Source: Pirellulaceae bacterium | Lineage (GTDB): Bacteria; Planctomycetota; Planctomycetia; Pirellulales; Pirellulaceae | Direction of reading: 5' to 3' | Assembly: GCA_029243025.1 (NCBI GenBank) | Contig: JAQWSU010000045.1 | Coordinates: forward strand, 248,001 to 312,000 | DNA length: 64,000 bases | Program-made: the position numbers and the translations under genes | Shown here: positions 26,104 through 34,977 of the stretch, piece after piece | Layout of the letters: each line of letters begins with the position of its first letter | Position numbering within the stretch: position 1 is the stretch's first letter | Notes under the pieces: generated by a model | Told to the model about the DNA's origin: nothing | Database searches by the model: none | What the model saw: the letters and a program-made list of their open reading frames with translations, nothing else

Positions 26104-28425
26104 ATGACGACTGCCAGCTTTGATTCACTGACCGAGGCACAACGTGCTGCGGTACTCCATCTGCAAGGTCCTCTCTTGATCTTGGCCGGCCCTGGGAGCG
26201 GAAAAACACGAGTAATCACGCATCGAATCGCCCATATGATCGATCAGGGCATCCACCCCCGTTCCATTTTAGCGCTCACCTTCACCAATAAAGCGGCTGA
26301 CGAAATGAGCCGCCGAGTGGAACGACTCACATCGACCGATTCGGTCTGGATCAGCACCTTTCACCGGTTTTGCTCGCGACTGTTGCGGCGATATGCCGAC
26401 CACGTGGGGCTTTCTCCAAATTTCACGATTTACGACACATCTGACAGCCTCCGCGCTTTGAAGCAAGCGATTGAAGGCACGGACGTCAAACTGTCGATCA
26501 CAACCCCGGAGCAGATAGCACGGCAAATCAGTGCAACCAAGAACAGCCTGATCACCCACGACCAATATCAGGCGCCCAGCGGCAGTGAAATGGGCACAAT
26601 CTTACGGGAAGTGTATCCGGCTTATCAAAAGCAGTTGTTGAAGTCGAACGCGGTCGACTTTGATGACCTACTCGTCCACGTCGCCAGCATGTTACGACAG
26701 TCCGACGAGTTGCGTCGTGATTTAGATGAATCCTATCAGTACATCATGGTCGACGAGTACCAGGACACGAATCTCGCCCAATACGCGATCGTCCGCGCAC
26801 TCTCGATCGATCATCCCAACCTGGCGGTGACGGGCGACCCCGACCAATCGATTTACGGCTGGCGGGGTGCCAACCTACAGAACATCCTGGGCTTTGAACG
26901 CGACTATCCAGAAGTCAACGTCGTGCGACTGGAGCAAAACTATCGCAGCACTCCGAATATCCTACGAGTTGCTGACGCATTGATCAGCAACAATGTCAAG
27001 CGCAAGCCGAAAGATTTATTCACTGAAAACGAGGACGGGGCGCCCGTTCGACTGGTCAGTTATCCGACACAAAAAGAAGAAGCCGACGAAATCATCGCTT
27101 CCATCGTCAATCAGATCCAGGAGGGTCGTCGTCGGCCGAAGGACTTCGCTATTTTTTTCCGAGTCAACGCGCTCTCGCGTGCCTTTGAGCACGCCCTACG
27201 CGACATGGGTCTCGCCTATCAGATTGTCAACGGCGTCGAGTTCTACCAGCGTAAAGAGATCAAGGACATGTTGGCCTACTTGCATTTGATCAACAATCCT
27301 CAGGATGATGTGGCGGTCCAACGGATCATCAACGTTCCAGCTCGTCGGATCGGCAAAACGACGTTCCAACGCCTGAGCGACTTTGCCCACCTCCAGGGAC
27401 TCTCACTGCTTGACGCCGCTCGACAATGTGCCGCGATCGAATCAATCAGTAAGTCGATACGCCCACGTGTCCTGGACTTCGTGCGTGTGATCGACCGAAT
27501 CAGTGCGCACCCCGATCAACCGGTCACGGATCTACTGGAATGCATCCTGTCAGAAACCAAGTATTTGCAGCCGCTTCAAAAGTCAGAAGCTCCCGAAGAT
27601 CACGATCGGCTGGCGAACATCGAAGAACTACTAACCGCCGCGTCAGAATTCGACACTGCTTTCCATGACGTTTCTCCGCTGGAGGCTTTTTTGGAACAGG
27701 CGTCGTTAGTGAACGACACAGACGCTTGGAGTGAACAGACCGATCGCATCACCCTCATGACTTTACACGCCGCGAAAGGGCTTGAGTTTCCCGTGGTCTT
27801 CATCGCCGCAGTGGAACAAAACCTGTTACCGCACGAGCGTAGCATGGCATCGGAGGACCAGCTCGAAGAGGAACGACGACTCCTGTTTGTGGGCATCACA
27901 AGAGCGGAAGAGGAACTCCAATTAAGCTGCGCACGCTTTCGCTCTTATCGGGGTAGCATGACGCGTTGCGTTCCGAGCTGTTTCTTAATGGAATTGCCTC
28001 GCGACGAAATGAAATTCGTCGACGTGGGTGAATTCGCACCCTCGATGCATCCCAACGACATGGACGCCAACGAACACGATTATTGCAACGAGTTTATCGA
28101 TATTGAACCCGACGAAGACGCGGAGATCATACAGACAACGGATGATCACCGAGCGATGGATACCACCATTCAGACGGCGGCGGACATGGTGATCGATGGC
28201 GAACTTCACCGCGACGCGACCACCGACGAGGCACACCAGGAGCCTGCGAATATCGACCCGGATCACTTCCGAGTGGGTATGACCGTCGTGCATCCCGAGT
28301 ACGGCCCGGGCAAGATTAAGTCACTCAGCGGCCGAGGAGTGAAACGCACTGGAATTATCAATTTCCCCACTGCGGGACAAAAAAACTTCGTCCTTGCCTT
28401 TAGCGGCATCCAGCCGATCGGCTGA
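26104..28425 (+). CDS. pcrA: ATP-dependent DNA helicase, UvrD/PcrA type
   Basis: A 773-residue superfamily 1A 3'-5' helicase. LNxxQ-like SLTEAQRAAV and Walker A AGPGSGKTRV lie near residues 10-35, then VDEYQDTNLAQY (motif II), VTGDPDQSIYGWRGA (III), VVRLEQNYRST (IV), TLMTLHAAKGLEFPVVF (V) and LLFVGITRAEEEL (VI). After an acidic linker, the C-terminal PcrA-type domain (FRVGMTVVHPEYGPGKI) is a Tudor-like fold that contacts RNA polymerase or UvrB in relatives. It acts in nucleotide excision repair, replication restart and removal of RecA. The ATG at 26104 is preferred to the one at 26035 because it starts just before the helicase domain. Confidence 0.93.
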   Translation: MTTASFDSLTEAQRAAVLHLQGPLLILAGPGSGKTRVITHRIAHMIDQGIHPRSILALTFTNKAADEMSRRVERLTSTDSVWISTFHRFCSRLLRRYADHVGLSPNFTIYDTSDSLRALKQAIEGTDVKLSITTPEQIARQISATKNSLITHDQYQAPSGSEMGTILREVYPAYQKQLLKSNAVDFDDLLVHVASMLRQSDELRRDLDESYQYIMVDEYQDTNLAQYAIVRALSIDHPNLAVTGDPDQSIYGWRGANLQNILGFERDYPEVNVVRLEQNYRSTPNILRVADALISNNVKRKPKDLFTENEDGAPVRLVSYPTQKEEADEIIASIVNQIQEGRRRPKDFAIFFRVNALSRAFEHALRDMGLAYQIVNGVEFYQRKEIKDMLAYLHLINNPQDDVAVQRIINVPARRIGKTTFQRLSDFAHLQGLSLLDAARQCAAIESISKSIRPRVLDFVRVIDRISAHPDQPVTDLLECILSETKYLQPLQKSEAPEDHDRLANIEELLTAASEFDTAFHDVSPLEAFLEQASLVNDTDAWSEQTDRITLMTLHAAKGLEFPVVFIAAVEQNLLPHERSMASEDQLEEERRLLFVGITRAEEELQLSCARFRSYRGSMTRCVPSCFLMELPRDEMKFVDVGEFAPSMHPNDMDANEHDYCNEFIDIEPDEDAEIIQTTDDHRAMDTTIQTAADMVIDGELHRDATTDEAHQEPANIDPDHFRVGMTVVHPEYGPGKIKSLSGRGVKRTGIINFPTAGQKNFVLAFSGIQPIG

Positions 28426-28449
28426 CGCCAGAGCGACAGTCCTGCTGGG

Positions 28450-29391
28450 CTAACGGTCTCGCAATTCCACCGCTCGATGACCGTCGATCGCACCGGGGCG
28501 TCCAGAAAAACGGACTTCTCCATCGATCAGCACATCAACCATTCCATCAGCTGGCACCTCTGTCAGAACCACGTCGCCGACTTTCACCTGACTCCATTCA
28601 GCAGCCGACAAGGGTTCCATGGCAAGCTTCACGACTAACTCGGACGTCTTGACCGCCTGCTCCTTCTGTCGTTCATCGGGTGCAACGATACCGTACTCAC
28701 CACACAACAGTTTATCGACCATCTTTCGGATCGCCTGGGTGGGTAAACAGAGCGTAAAGTCACCCGTTTGTTCCGCCACGCGGGTTCGAAAGATCAAAAC
28801 GATTACCGGGTCACTCGGCGAGACCAACCGTACGCGTTGCGCGTTGCTTTCCATCCGATCGACGGTCAAATTAACCGCCAACAAAGCCTCCCAAGCATCC
28901 CGCAATTCATTCAAAAGCATTTCGGTGATGCGTCCTGCCAATCGTTGTTCAAGTTCGGTGGGAGGACGATCGGGGATGGAACAGGGTTGCTTACCACCGC
29001 CAAGCAGACAATCCAGCAGCGGATAGAGCACCGGCGGGCTGAGATCCAGGGCCAGCGGTGACGGCAGTGGAGTTGCTTGCAGAATGACGAAGCAGGTTGG
29101 CTTAGCCCGACTAAAAGCGAACTGGCTGTAAGTCATCGCCTGAACGTCTTGCAGCTGCACATCCACCAATTGCTGCAAACCGCTTGAAAGGATGTCTTCG
29201 AATCGTCGCGCCAGATCAGAATGAAATGACTGGATTGCATCCAGCTGTTCCTGAACATCTCCCAAGTCGGGATTTCTCGGCGGCTCGTCGTGAACCGGCT
29301 TGGCACAATCGTTCCCAGGCTCGCGATCGACCTGGATCATCCCGGAGGATAACAGTTCTCGTTCTTCTGTCGTCAAACTTTCTTGTCGCAT
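28450..29391 (-). CDS. fliM: Flagellar motor switch protein FliM-like
   Basis: A 313-residue protein with the three-part FliM plan. A short N-terminal segment (LTTEERELLSSG) stands where the CheY-binding EIDALL peptide of FliM lies. A CheC-like middle domain (about 60-220) follows, including TYSQFAFSRAKPTCFVIL. The last 75 residues are a SpoA/FliN-like domain (VKVGDVVLTEV and VLIDGEVRFSGRPGAIDGHRAV). FliM sits in the C-ring and passes chemotaxis signals to the motor. No other flagellar gene is in the window. The ATG at 29391 is preferred over an upstream open frame. It converges with pcrA with a 24-base gap and follows proA by 43 bases. Confidence 0.85.
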   Translation of the reverse strand: MRQESLTTEERELLSSGMIQVDREPGNDCAKPVHDEPPRNPDLGDVQEQLDAIQSFHSDLARRFEDILSSGLQQLVDVQLQDVQAMTYSQFAFSRAKPTCFVILQATPLPSPLALDLSPPVLYPLLDCLLGGGKQPCSIPDRPPTELEQRLAGRITEMLLNELRDAWEALLAVNLTVDRMESNAQRVRLVSPSDPVIVLIFRTRVAEQTGDFTLCLPTQAIRKMVDKLLCGEYGIVAPDERQKEQAVKTSELVVKLAMEPLSAAEWSQVKVGDVVLTEVPADGMVDVLIDGEVRFSGRPGAIDGHRAVELRDR

Positions 29392-29434
29392 CCATGCACC
29401 TATGAAAGTTAAGGCTTTCCTGGAGCCATCCCAA

Positions 29435-30706
29435 CTAACGAATTTGCCCTTGGCCCTCAACAAGATATTTATAGCTGGTCAATTCTCGCAATCCGCAGGG
29501 ACCACGAGCATGAAACCGATCGGTGCTAATACCGATCTCCGCACCCAAACCAAACTCAGCCCCATCGTTGAATCGAGTGCTTGCGTTAACCATCACAGCG
29601 GCACTGTCTACTTGATTGGTGAATTGTCCGGCTGCTCTCAAATCGTTGGTCACGATGGCGTCCGTGTGCCCCGAGCCGTATTGATTGATATGTTCGATCG
29701 CCTCCTGAACCGAATCGACCACCTTGATAGACACGATCGGACCGAGGAACTCGGTTGAGTAATCTTCGTCACTGGCAGGTTTTGCGGCGGGCACAAGCGT
29801 TCGAGTTGCCTCATCACCACGGATTTCCACCTCGTATTCGGCAAGCGCGGCGGCCAGCTTTGGCAACGCATTTTCGGCAATTTCACGATGCAGCAAAATC
29901 GATTCCGCTGCATTACAAACGCCCATCCGTTGACACTTCGAATTAACAGCAATCTCTTCGGCCATCTCCAGGTCAGCAGCTTGGTCAATATAAACGTGAC
30001 AATTCCCATGAAAATGTTTGATGACTGGCATGGTGGCTTCTTCGGAAACCCGACGAATCAATCCCTCACCACCCCGCGGAATTGCCAGATCGATGTATTG
30101 TGAAAGAGTTAGAAAATGGCCCACTGCCTGACGATCGAGTGTCGCCACCAATTGGACGGCGTCGATTGGCAATTGGCATTCGGCTGCTTCTTTACGAATG
30201 ATATCAACGACTGCAAGACTGGAGTGGGCCGCTTCTTTGCCACCACGCAAGATGACAGCATTACCACTCTTTACGCAGATCGAGGCAGCATCCGCGGTAA
30301 CATTTGGACGAGATTCATAGATAAAGAACACCACCCCCATAGGGACGCGCACACGGCTGATGCGTAATCCATTTGGACGGATCGTCGATTCGATCACTTC
30401 CCCCACCGGGTCAGGCAGCATCGCGACCTCTTCCATGCCAGTCGCAATCGCGTTGATTCGTTCCGGGTCTAACCGCAAACGATCGGTCTGAGCCTCCGTC
30501 AGCCCAAAACCTGGTGCTGCATTGACGTCCTGAACATTTGCTTTCAGGATCAGTTCCGTCTGGTCACGGATCGCTTGCGCCGAGCGACGCAACCAATTAT
30601 TCTTCTGTTGCCCGGTAGTAAGGTTCAACAGCGCGGCAGCCTGCTTGGCGTTTCTTGCCACTTCTTCACAGTAAACTTGCAGTTGTTGATTCTCAGCTAT
30701 CGCCAT
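29435..30706 (-). CDS. proA: Glutamate-5-semialdehyde dehydrogenase (gamma-glutamyl phosphate reductase)
   Basis: A 423-residue aldehyde-dehydrogenase-fold enzyme for the second step of proline synthesis: NADPH reduction of glutamyl 5-phosphate to glutamate semialdehyde. [21 protein letters not shown]-type sequence, [11 protein letters not shown] and the catalytic Cys in [11 protein letters not shown] are ProA hallmarks, as is the C-terminal [20 protein letters not shown] lies 5 bases before the ATG at 30704-30706; the earlier in-frame ATG overlaps that Shine-Dalgarno and is rejected. ProB is not nearby. It is divergent from an ACT-domain gene. Confidence 0.96.
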   Translation of the reverse strand: MAIAENQQLQVYCEEVARNAKQAAALLNLTTGQQKNNWLRRSAQAIRDQTELILKANVQDVNAAPGFGLTEAQTDRLRLDPERINAIATGMEEVAMLPDPVGEVIESTIRPNGLRISRVRVPMGVVFFIYESRPNVTADAASICVKSGNAVILRGGKEAAHSSLAVVDIIRKEAAECQLPIDAVQLVATLDRQAVGHFLTLSQYIDLAIPRGGEGLIRRVSEEATMPVIKHFHGNCHVYIDQAADLEMAEEIAVNSKCQRMGVCNAAESILLHREIAENALPKLAAALAEYEVEIRGDEATRTLVPAAKPASDEDYSTEFLGPIVSIKVVDSVQEAIEHINQYGSGHTDAIVTNDLRAAGQFTNQVDSAAVMVNASTRFNDGAEFGLGAEIGISTDRFHARGPCGLRELTSYKYLVEGQGQIR

Positions 30707-31038
30707 GGATTTCCTCATTTCGACCGTTCATTCTGATGGTCCCTTCATCATATTACATAGGTCGAGTAGACGGCACTCTCAAACCGCACCCCGGAAGATC
30801 AAGTACCACCGATGGGAAACCATCGATCAAGGGTTCCCACCCGCTGGCGGTCCGCGCAGACGCTCCCCACCGGTTCGGCAGAAGTATCGGAGAAGAGCTC
30901 GGGGCGGTCAATGCAGAAATACAGGCGGCGGCTGACGCTGACATGGAAGCGGCTGCCGTTGACCTAAGTTCCTGGTTTGCCTATAGTTGCCGAGACAGGG
31001 AGCCTTCTTTCGATGGACACAAAGGCAGCGAGCAAGAC
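30707..31038. other. Divergent region proA / ACT-domain gene
   Basis: A 332-base gap. The plus-strand half holds a good sigma70-type promoter (listed separately). The reading frame of the ACT gene stays open through it, but the translation there is unlike a domain and the promoter lies inside it, so I treat it as non-coding. Confidence 0.5.
30959..30987 (+). promoter_or_regulatory. Sigma70-type promoter of the ACT-domain gene
   Basis: TTGACC (30959-30964), a 17-base spacer, and TATAGT (30982-30987): each hexamer matches the consensus at 5 of 6 positions. The expected start near 30994 gives a leader of about 45 bases to the ATG at 31039. Confidence 0.6.
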
Positions 31039-31530
31039 ATGAGCAGTGGCGATGACCTGATCGGGGAACTCGGAACCATTCGGGGCCGCAACTACCCGTC
31101 GATCCGACAATTCACAGTTTTTCTTGAAAATCGAGTGGGCCAATTGCTCGACGTCGTGAGACGATTTGAAGGGAGCAAGGTCCAGATCGTCGCCCTGTCG
31201 ATCCACGATTCGACCGAATGCTCATTCGTTCGTTTTCTACTGAGCCATCCGGAACAGGGTCGTGAGATTCTGGAGCGTGCAGGCTTGGCACTGATCGAAA
31301 CCGATTTGATCGGCATCGAGCTACCCGAGGGCTCCCAACCGTTGCTGCAAGTTTGCACGGCCCTCCTGCAAGCAGAAGTCAACATTGTGCAAGCCTACCC
31401 GCTCCTGATGCGGCCACACGATAAACCCGCGGTAGCGTTGATGGTCGACAATCTGGAGATGGGACAAGAAACGCTTGCAGCGAAAAACTTCCAGATGATC
31501 ACCGAGCGCGACTTGAGCGACGTCGACTGA
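31039..31530 (+). CDS. ACT-domain protein (two ACT-like modules)
   Basis: A 163-residue protein with two ACT-like modules (about 20-88 and 90-158). The first opens YPSIRQFTVFLENRVGQLLD, with the NRxGxL pattern of ACT ligand-binding loops. The second has PLLQVCTALLQAEVNIVQAY. ACT pairs without a catalytic domain usually bind an amino acid and regulate a partner, as the small subunit of acetolactate synthase does. The partner here is unknown. The ATG at 31039 is chosen because the domain begins shortly after it and a strong promoter lies just upstream. Confidence 0.8.
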   Translation: MSSGDDLIGELGTIRGRNYPSIRQFTVFLENRVGQLLDVVRRFEGSKVQIVALSIHDSTECSFVRFLLSHPEQGREILERAGLALIETDLIGIELPEGSQPLLQVCTALLQAEVNIVQAYPLLMRPHDKPAVALMVDNLEMGQETLAAKNFQMITERDLSDVD

Positions 31531-31596
31531 GGTCGCTCCGCCAGCCGCCCTCTGCGGTATTAAGGCGTTGAGCCATGCTGGGCGATCGCGAAACGC

Positions 31597-32175
31597 ATGT
31601 CGAACGAGAATCCCTACCACAGTCCATCTACGAGAAGCCTTGAGGACGTCGCTACAGCGAGGAGAGTTCCCGCGTCGCTCTTTTGGACCGGCATGTTCGC
31701 GGGTTCCTTTGTCGGGGCAACCTATGGCGCTGCTGCCGGAGCTCTCTGCGGACTCGGTGCCGGATTATTTTCAATTACCACGACGACAAACGGGGATGCG
31801 ATCGGACAAACTTTCATGTTCATTGTCGCATTCGCAATTGCCGGTACGCTCTGGGGAGCGTTACTCGGCATGTGTATTGGAACGCTGATTGGCGTCGTTA
31901 TGACGATTGGCCATCGCTTCTCAATTCATCGCTTACCAACCGTCACTGCCCTGATCTCAATTGTGACTTGTACAAGCGTCACGGCACTTTTGCTCGGCGC
32001 ATGGAGCCAACAGCGAAACGAAAGCGCCAGCGATTTACAACCCTGGATGCTTCAGTTGGCAGCTTTCACTCTGACAACCATTACGAGTGGACTGGGGGGC
32101 CGCACACTCGGACGCGGCTTGCTACGCGTCGCGACAGACTCGCCCCACCAATCAGCCGCTGATCCAGTTGAGTGA
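31597..32175 (+). CDS. Small multi-pass membrane protein with N-terminal NPYxSP motif
   Basis: A 192-residue protein of unknown function. It starts MSNENPYHSPST; an N-terminal NPYxSP segment is common in planctomycete membrane proteins. Four hydrophobic segments follow, rich in Gly and Ala (GSFVGATYGAAAGALCG and similar), then LGGRTLGRGL and a polar tail. The Gly-rich helices could pack like glycine-zipper helices. It is on the same strand as the ACT gene, 66 bases downstream, and may share its transcript. No catalytic motif is seen. Confidence 0.65.
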   Translation: MSNENPYHSPSTRSLEDVATARRVPASLFWTGMFAGSFVGATYGAAAGALCGLGAGLFSITTTTNGDAIGQTFMFIVAFAIAGTLWGALLGMCIGTLIGVVMTIGHRFSIHRLPTVTALISIVTCTSVTALLLGAWSQQRNESASDLQPWMLQLAAFTLTTITSGLGGRTLGRGLLRVATDSPHQSAADPVE

Positions 32176-32600
32176 CAACCGGTCGATCTCTGATCAGATC
32201 ACGATCGCCACACTCACCTCCCAGGGGTCAACATCGCTGACCGGATTGCTTGTTCAATGAAATCGACCTTTCGCTGTCACCACCAGGTTTCATGATCCTT
32301 TGAAGAATGAAATCGTTTCCCTCACAATCTCGACTTCCTGAATGAAGTTCAGAATGACGGGAAACGAACGATGCACATCACAGCGAATCTGAGCCGGCAA
32401 TCGGTTATCTCCCTGCAACTCCATGATGGCGCACTTTTTACTTCCTTCTGGTGCGCGATCAAACCGAACCGACAATCGCTCATCGCGTTTCCAACTTGAA
32501 CTTCATTTCGACGCCGGTGCGTGATCCGCCATCGCACCGGCGTCGGTTTTGTTTTCATTTCATCTTTTCGAACTTAACTTATCAAAGGAGCGTTGAGACC
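32176..32600. other. Intergenic region with terminator-like hairpin before a PEP-CTERM gene
   Basis: This 425-base region has no convincing gene. A strong hairpin with a T-rich tail (32510-32555) lies 330 bases past the previous stop and 50 bases before the next start. AAGGAG (32585-32590) is the probable ribosome-binding site of the next gene. A 61-codon minus-strand frame (32290-32475, TTG start) is present but unsupported. Confidence 0.5.
32510..32555 (+). terminator. Strong rho-independent terminator-like hairpin
   Basis: GACGCCGGTGCG (32510-32521) and CGCACCGGCGTC (32533-32544) form a perfect 12-bp stem with an 11-base loop. GGTTTTGTTTTCATTTC follows. It is a textbook intrinsic terminator on the plus strand. 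The nearest upstream plus-strand stop is 335 bases away, so it may end a leader or small RNA instead. Confidence 0.75.
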
Positions 32601-33476
32601 ATGATTATTTTTCGTCCAATGTTGCCCGCAACGATCACTCGAGGATCGGCCCATTTATGGCGCACCCATTATTTATTCACATCGCATGCAGGAGCAAATC
32701 ATCCCAAGCGAATCCTAGGAAACCCGGCTCCCAGCATCTCTGACAACTGGAAAGCGACTGGTACTTTGCGGGATCAATTGCCAGGCAGAGGTCAACTTCG
32801 TCTTCGCATAATATTCGCGCTGGTGATTGGCTTCGCAAGCTTCAATAACCTGATCGAAAGCGTACTCCGAGCAGAAGTGATCATCGCCTACGACGCGATG
32901 AATTCAGCTACGGGTGCAGCGGCAACAGAAACTTTCCCCGACCTCATTCCGCTCGAACTGTCACGTGGCGACGGCCTCGGAGCTGCAAGTGGCGGGACCT
33001 ACAATTCGTCCGGTTGGACCACGGATGCCAACGACTATTTGGCCTGGGGTTGGCAATCATCCATCCCGCTTGACCTTACCGACCTCGACCTGCGATACGA
33101 TCGCTCCAATTCAGGACCGACGCAAATTGAAATCCTGTTAGCCATCAATGGGGGCGATTTTACATCCGTCTACTTCGACAGCGATGTGATGCTTAACGGA
33201 GAAGATGGCTGGGACATCAATTTGTCGGATTTCATGAGCGTCAGCAGCGCAGAATTTAGGTTGCTTGGCTCTGGAGCCACCTCGGCCAGCGGTACACTCG
33301 ACATCGAACCTTTATCCGGTGTGATTCCCGATCGCGGCATTGTCGTCAATGGCGTCAAGTCGGTCCCGGAACCCAGTAGCCTGCACTTGTTGGGAGCAGT
33401 CGGTTTTCCCGCTTTGTATCTTTTGCACCGATCACGCAGGGAGCCAACGAACCAGAGCTTACCTCGTGCCGTGTGA
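32601..33476 (+). CDS. PEP-CTERM sorting-domain protein (hypothetical)
   Basis: A 291-residue exported protein of unknown function. The C-terminus has VPEPSSLHLLGAVGFPALYL followed by the basic HRSRR: the PEP-CTERM tripartite signal (VPEP motif, hydrophobic helix, Arg cluster) recognised by exosortases. A hydrophobic segment at about residues 74-90 (LRIIFALVIGFASF) looks like the export signal, so about 70 residues precede it. That is unusual, and the true start may be further in, although no better ATG is present. The middle is Ser/Thr/Gly/Asp-rich beta-type sequence. AAGGAG lies upstream of the ATG at 32601. An exosortase is encoded 1.5 kb away on the other strand. Confidence 0.75.
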   Translation: MIIFRPMLPATITRGSAHLWRTHYLFTSHAGANHPKRILGNPAPSISDNWKATGTLRDQLPGRGQLRLRIIFALVIGFASFNNLIESVLRAEVIIAYDAMNSATGAAATETFPDLIPLELSRGDGLGAASGGTYNSSGWTTDANDYLAWGWQSSIPLDLTDLDLRYDRSNSGPTQIEILLAINGGDFTSVYFDSDVMLNGEDGWDINLSDFMSVSSAEFRLLGSGATSASGTLDIEPLSGVIPDRGIVVNGVKSVPEPSSLHLLGAVGFPALYLLHRSRREPTNQSLPRAV

Positions 33477-33679
33477 GGACGAGCTGGATGTGCCACGCGT
33501 TGTGAAGGATGCAACAAGTGGCATCTCCTCTCGTGCTGACTCAGCTACCTGACGCCAAGGGACTCCAAGACGGTTTACAAGAAAGGATCTGGATTTGAAC
33601 GGCCACCATCTGTTGCACTCCAGATCGCTCTTCCTTCAACAGACGTGGACTAATCCGATTGTCCAAAACCTTAGGCGAG

Positions 33680-34720
33680 CTAGGAAATAGCATCCAGATC
33701 CGCGCGAACCATCATGTCCACAAGCTGCTCAAACTTCACAGTCGGATTCCAACCGAGTACTTCCCGAGCCTTACTCGCATCTCCCAGCAGCAGATCAACC
33801 TCCGCCGGACGGAAAAAACGTTCGTCGATCGAAATCAAGGTCTGACCTTGAGGGCCGATTCCTTTTTCTTCCATGCCCGTTCCCTCCCAAGTGATTGGCA
33901 ACTGCACTTTAGCAAACGCCCGTTCGCAAAACTCTCGAACAGTGTGCGTCTCACCGGTGGCGATCACGAAATCATCCGCATTCGGCGCCTGTAATATCTG
34001 CCACATGGCCTCGACATAATCGCCGGCAAATCCCCAGTCCCTACGCGCATCGAGATTGCCTAGTAAAAGCACATCGGTCCGACCTCGCTGAAAGGCTGCG
34101 GCAGCCCGTGTGATTTTACGAGTTACAAACGTTTCGCCACGTCGCGGAGATTCATGGTTAAAGAAAATCCCATTTGCTGCAAACATGCCGTAAGACTCAC
34201 GATAATTCCTCACAATATTGAAGGCGAAAACTTTTGCACACGCATAAGGACTGCGTGGATAGAAGGGTGTCTGTTCGTTCTGTGGGGTCTCGCACACCTT
34301 GCCAAATTGCTCCGAGGATCCGGCGTGGAACAAACGGGCGTCGCAGCCGACATCCCGCATCGCTTGTAGGATTCGCAAAGTGCCAAGGCCGGTCACATCC
34401 GCCGTGTACTCAGGAACATCAAAGGAAATCTTCACGTGTGATTGTGACGCGAGGGCATAGATTTCATCTGGCTGAGACTCCTCGATCACCGATTGCAATG
34501 ACCCCACATCGGTCATATCCCCGTGACTCAGATGAAGCCGTTCATTGACGGGACAATCTCGCTCTCGCAAATGCCCAATCCGCTGCAAGTTGGTGGTGGA
34601 GGATCTTCTAAGCATCCCCCACACCTCGTAGCCTTTACTGAGCAACAATTCAGCCAAGTAGGAGCCATCTTGCCCTGTAATGCCAGTAATCAAAGCGGAC
34701 TTTTTCAATTGCGTTTCCAT
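33680..34720 (-). CDS. gmd: GDP-mannose 4,6-dehydratase
   Basis: A 346-residue extended short-chain dehydrogenase that converts GDP-mannose to GDP-4-keto-6-deoxymannose, the precursor of GDP-fucose, GDP-rhamnose or GDP-perosamine. [15 protein letters not shown] near the N-terminus is the NADP-binding fold typical of Gmd. GSSEQFGKV contains the catalytic Ser/Glu region and [11 protein letters not shown] the YxxxK pair. [14 protein letters not shown] and [19 protein letters not shown] are further Gmd hallmarks. No fucose synthase or Rmd-type reductase follows. It is probably the last gene of the exopolysaccharide run, 257 bases after the exosortase. Confidence 0.94.
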   Translation of the reverse strand: METQLKKSALITGITGQDGSYLAELLLSKGYEVWGMLRRSSTTNLQRIGHLRERDCPVNERLHLSHGDMTDVGSLQSVIEESQPDEIYALASQSHVKISFDVPEYTADVTGLGTLRILQAMRDVGCDARLFHAGSSEQFGKVCETPQNEQTPFYPRSPYACAKVFAFNIVRNYRESYGMFAANGIFFNHESPRRGETFVTRKITRAAAAFQRGRTDVLLLGNLDARRDWGFAGDYVEAMWQILQAPNADDFVIATGETHTVREFCERAFAKVQLPITWEGTGMEEKGIGPQGQTLISIDERFFRPAEVDLLLGDASKAREVLGWNPTVKFEQLVDMMVRADLDAIS

Positions 34721-34977
34721 CTACAATCAATATGACAGCGTATTCGCCGCCCCTTCACCGAAAGAAATGGCCGGACGAAAATGATCCGACAGCCTCTCAG
34801 AGCAACAATTCAACTAGGAAAAGGCTCCATCCGCAACAGGGCGTCCGAAAACTTGACGTTGCGCCCTGCCAAAATAAGGTGGCCGTCACTGTTGTTTCGC
34901 ATAAGATCGCGTCCACGAAGAATACCGATCGATGAAAGATCTAACTCATCGACGATTCGCAATACAGCATCCGGGGA

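Noticed and set aside
30655-31038. Upstream extension of the ACT-domain frame
   Set aside because: It contains a strong promoter, overlaps the proA start, and its translation is not domain-like.
32290-32475. 61-codon minus-strand frame before the PEP-CTERM gene
   Set aside because: Depends on a TTG start, has no Shine-Dalgarno and shows no family features.
33586-33626. GATCTGGA / TCCAGATC inverted repeat between the PEP-CTERM gene and gmd
   Set aside because: The 25-base loop and absence of a T-run make a terminator unlikely, and no other role is indicated.
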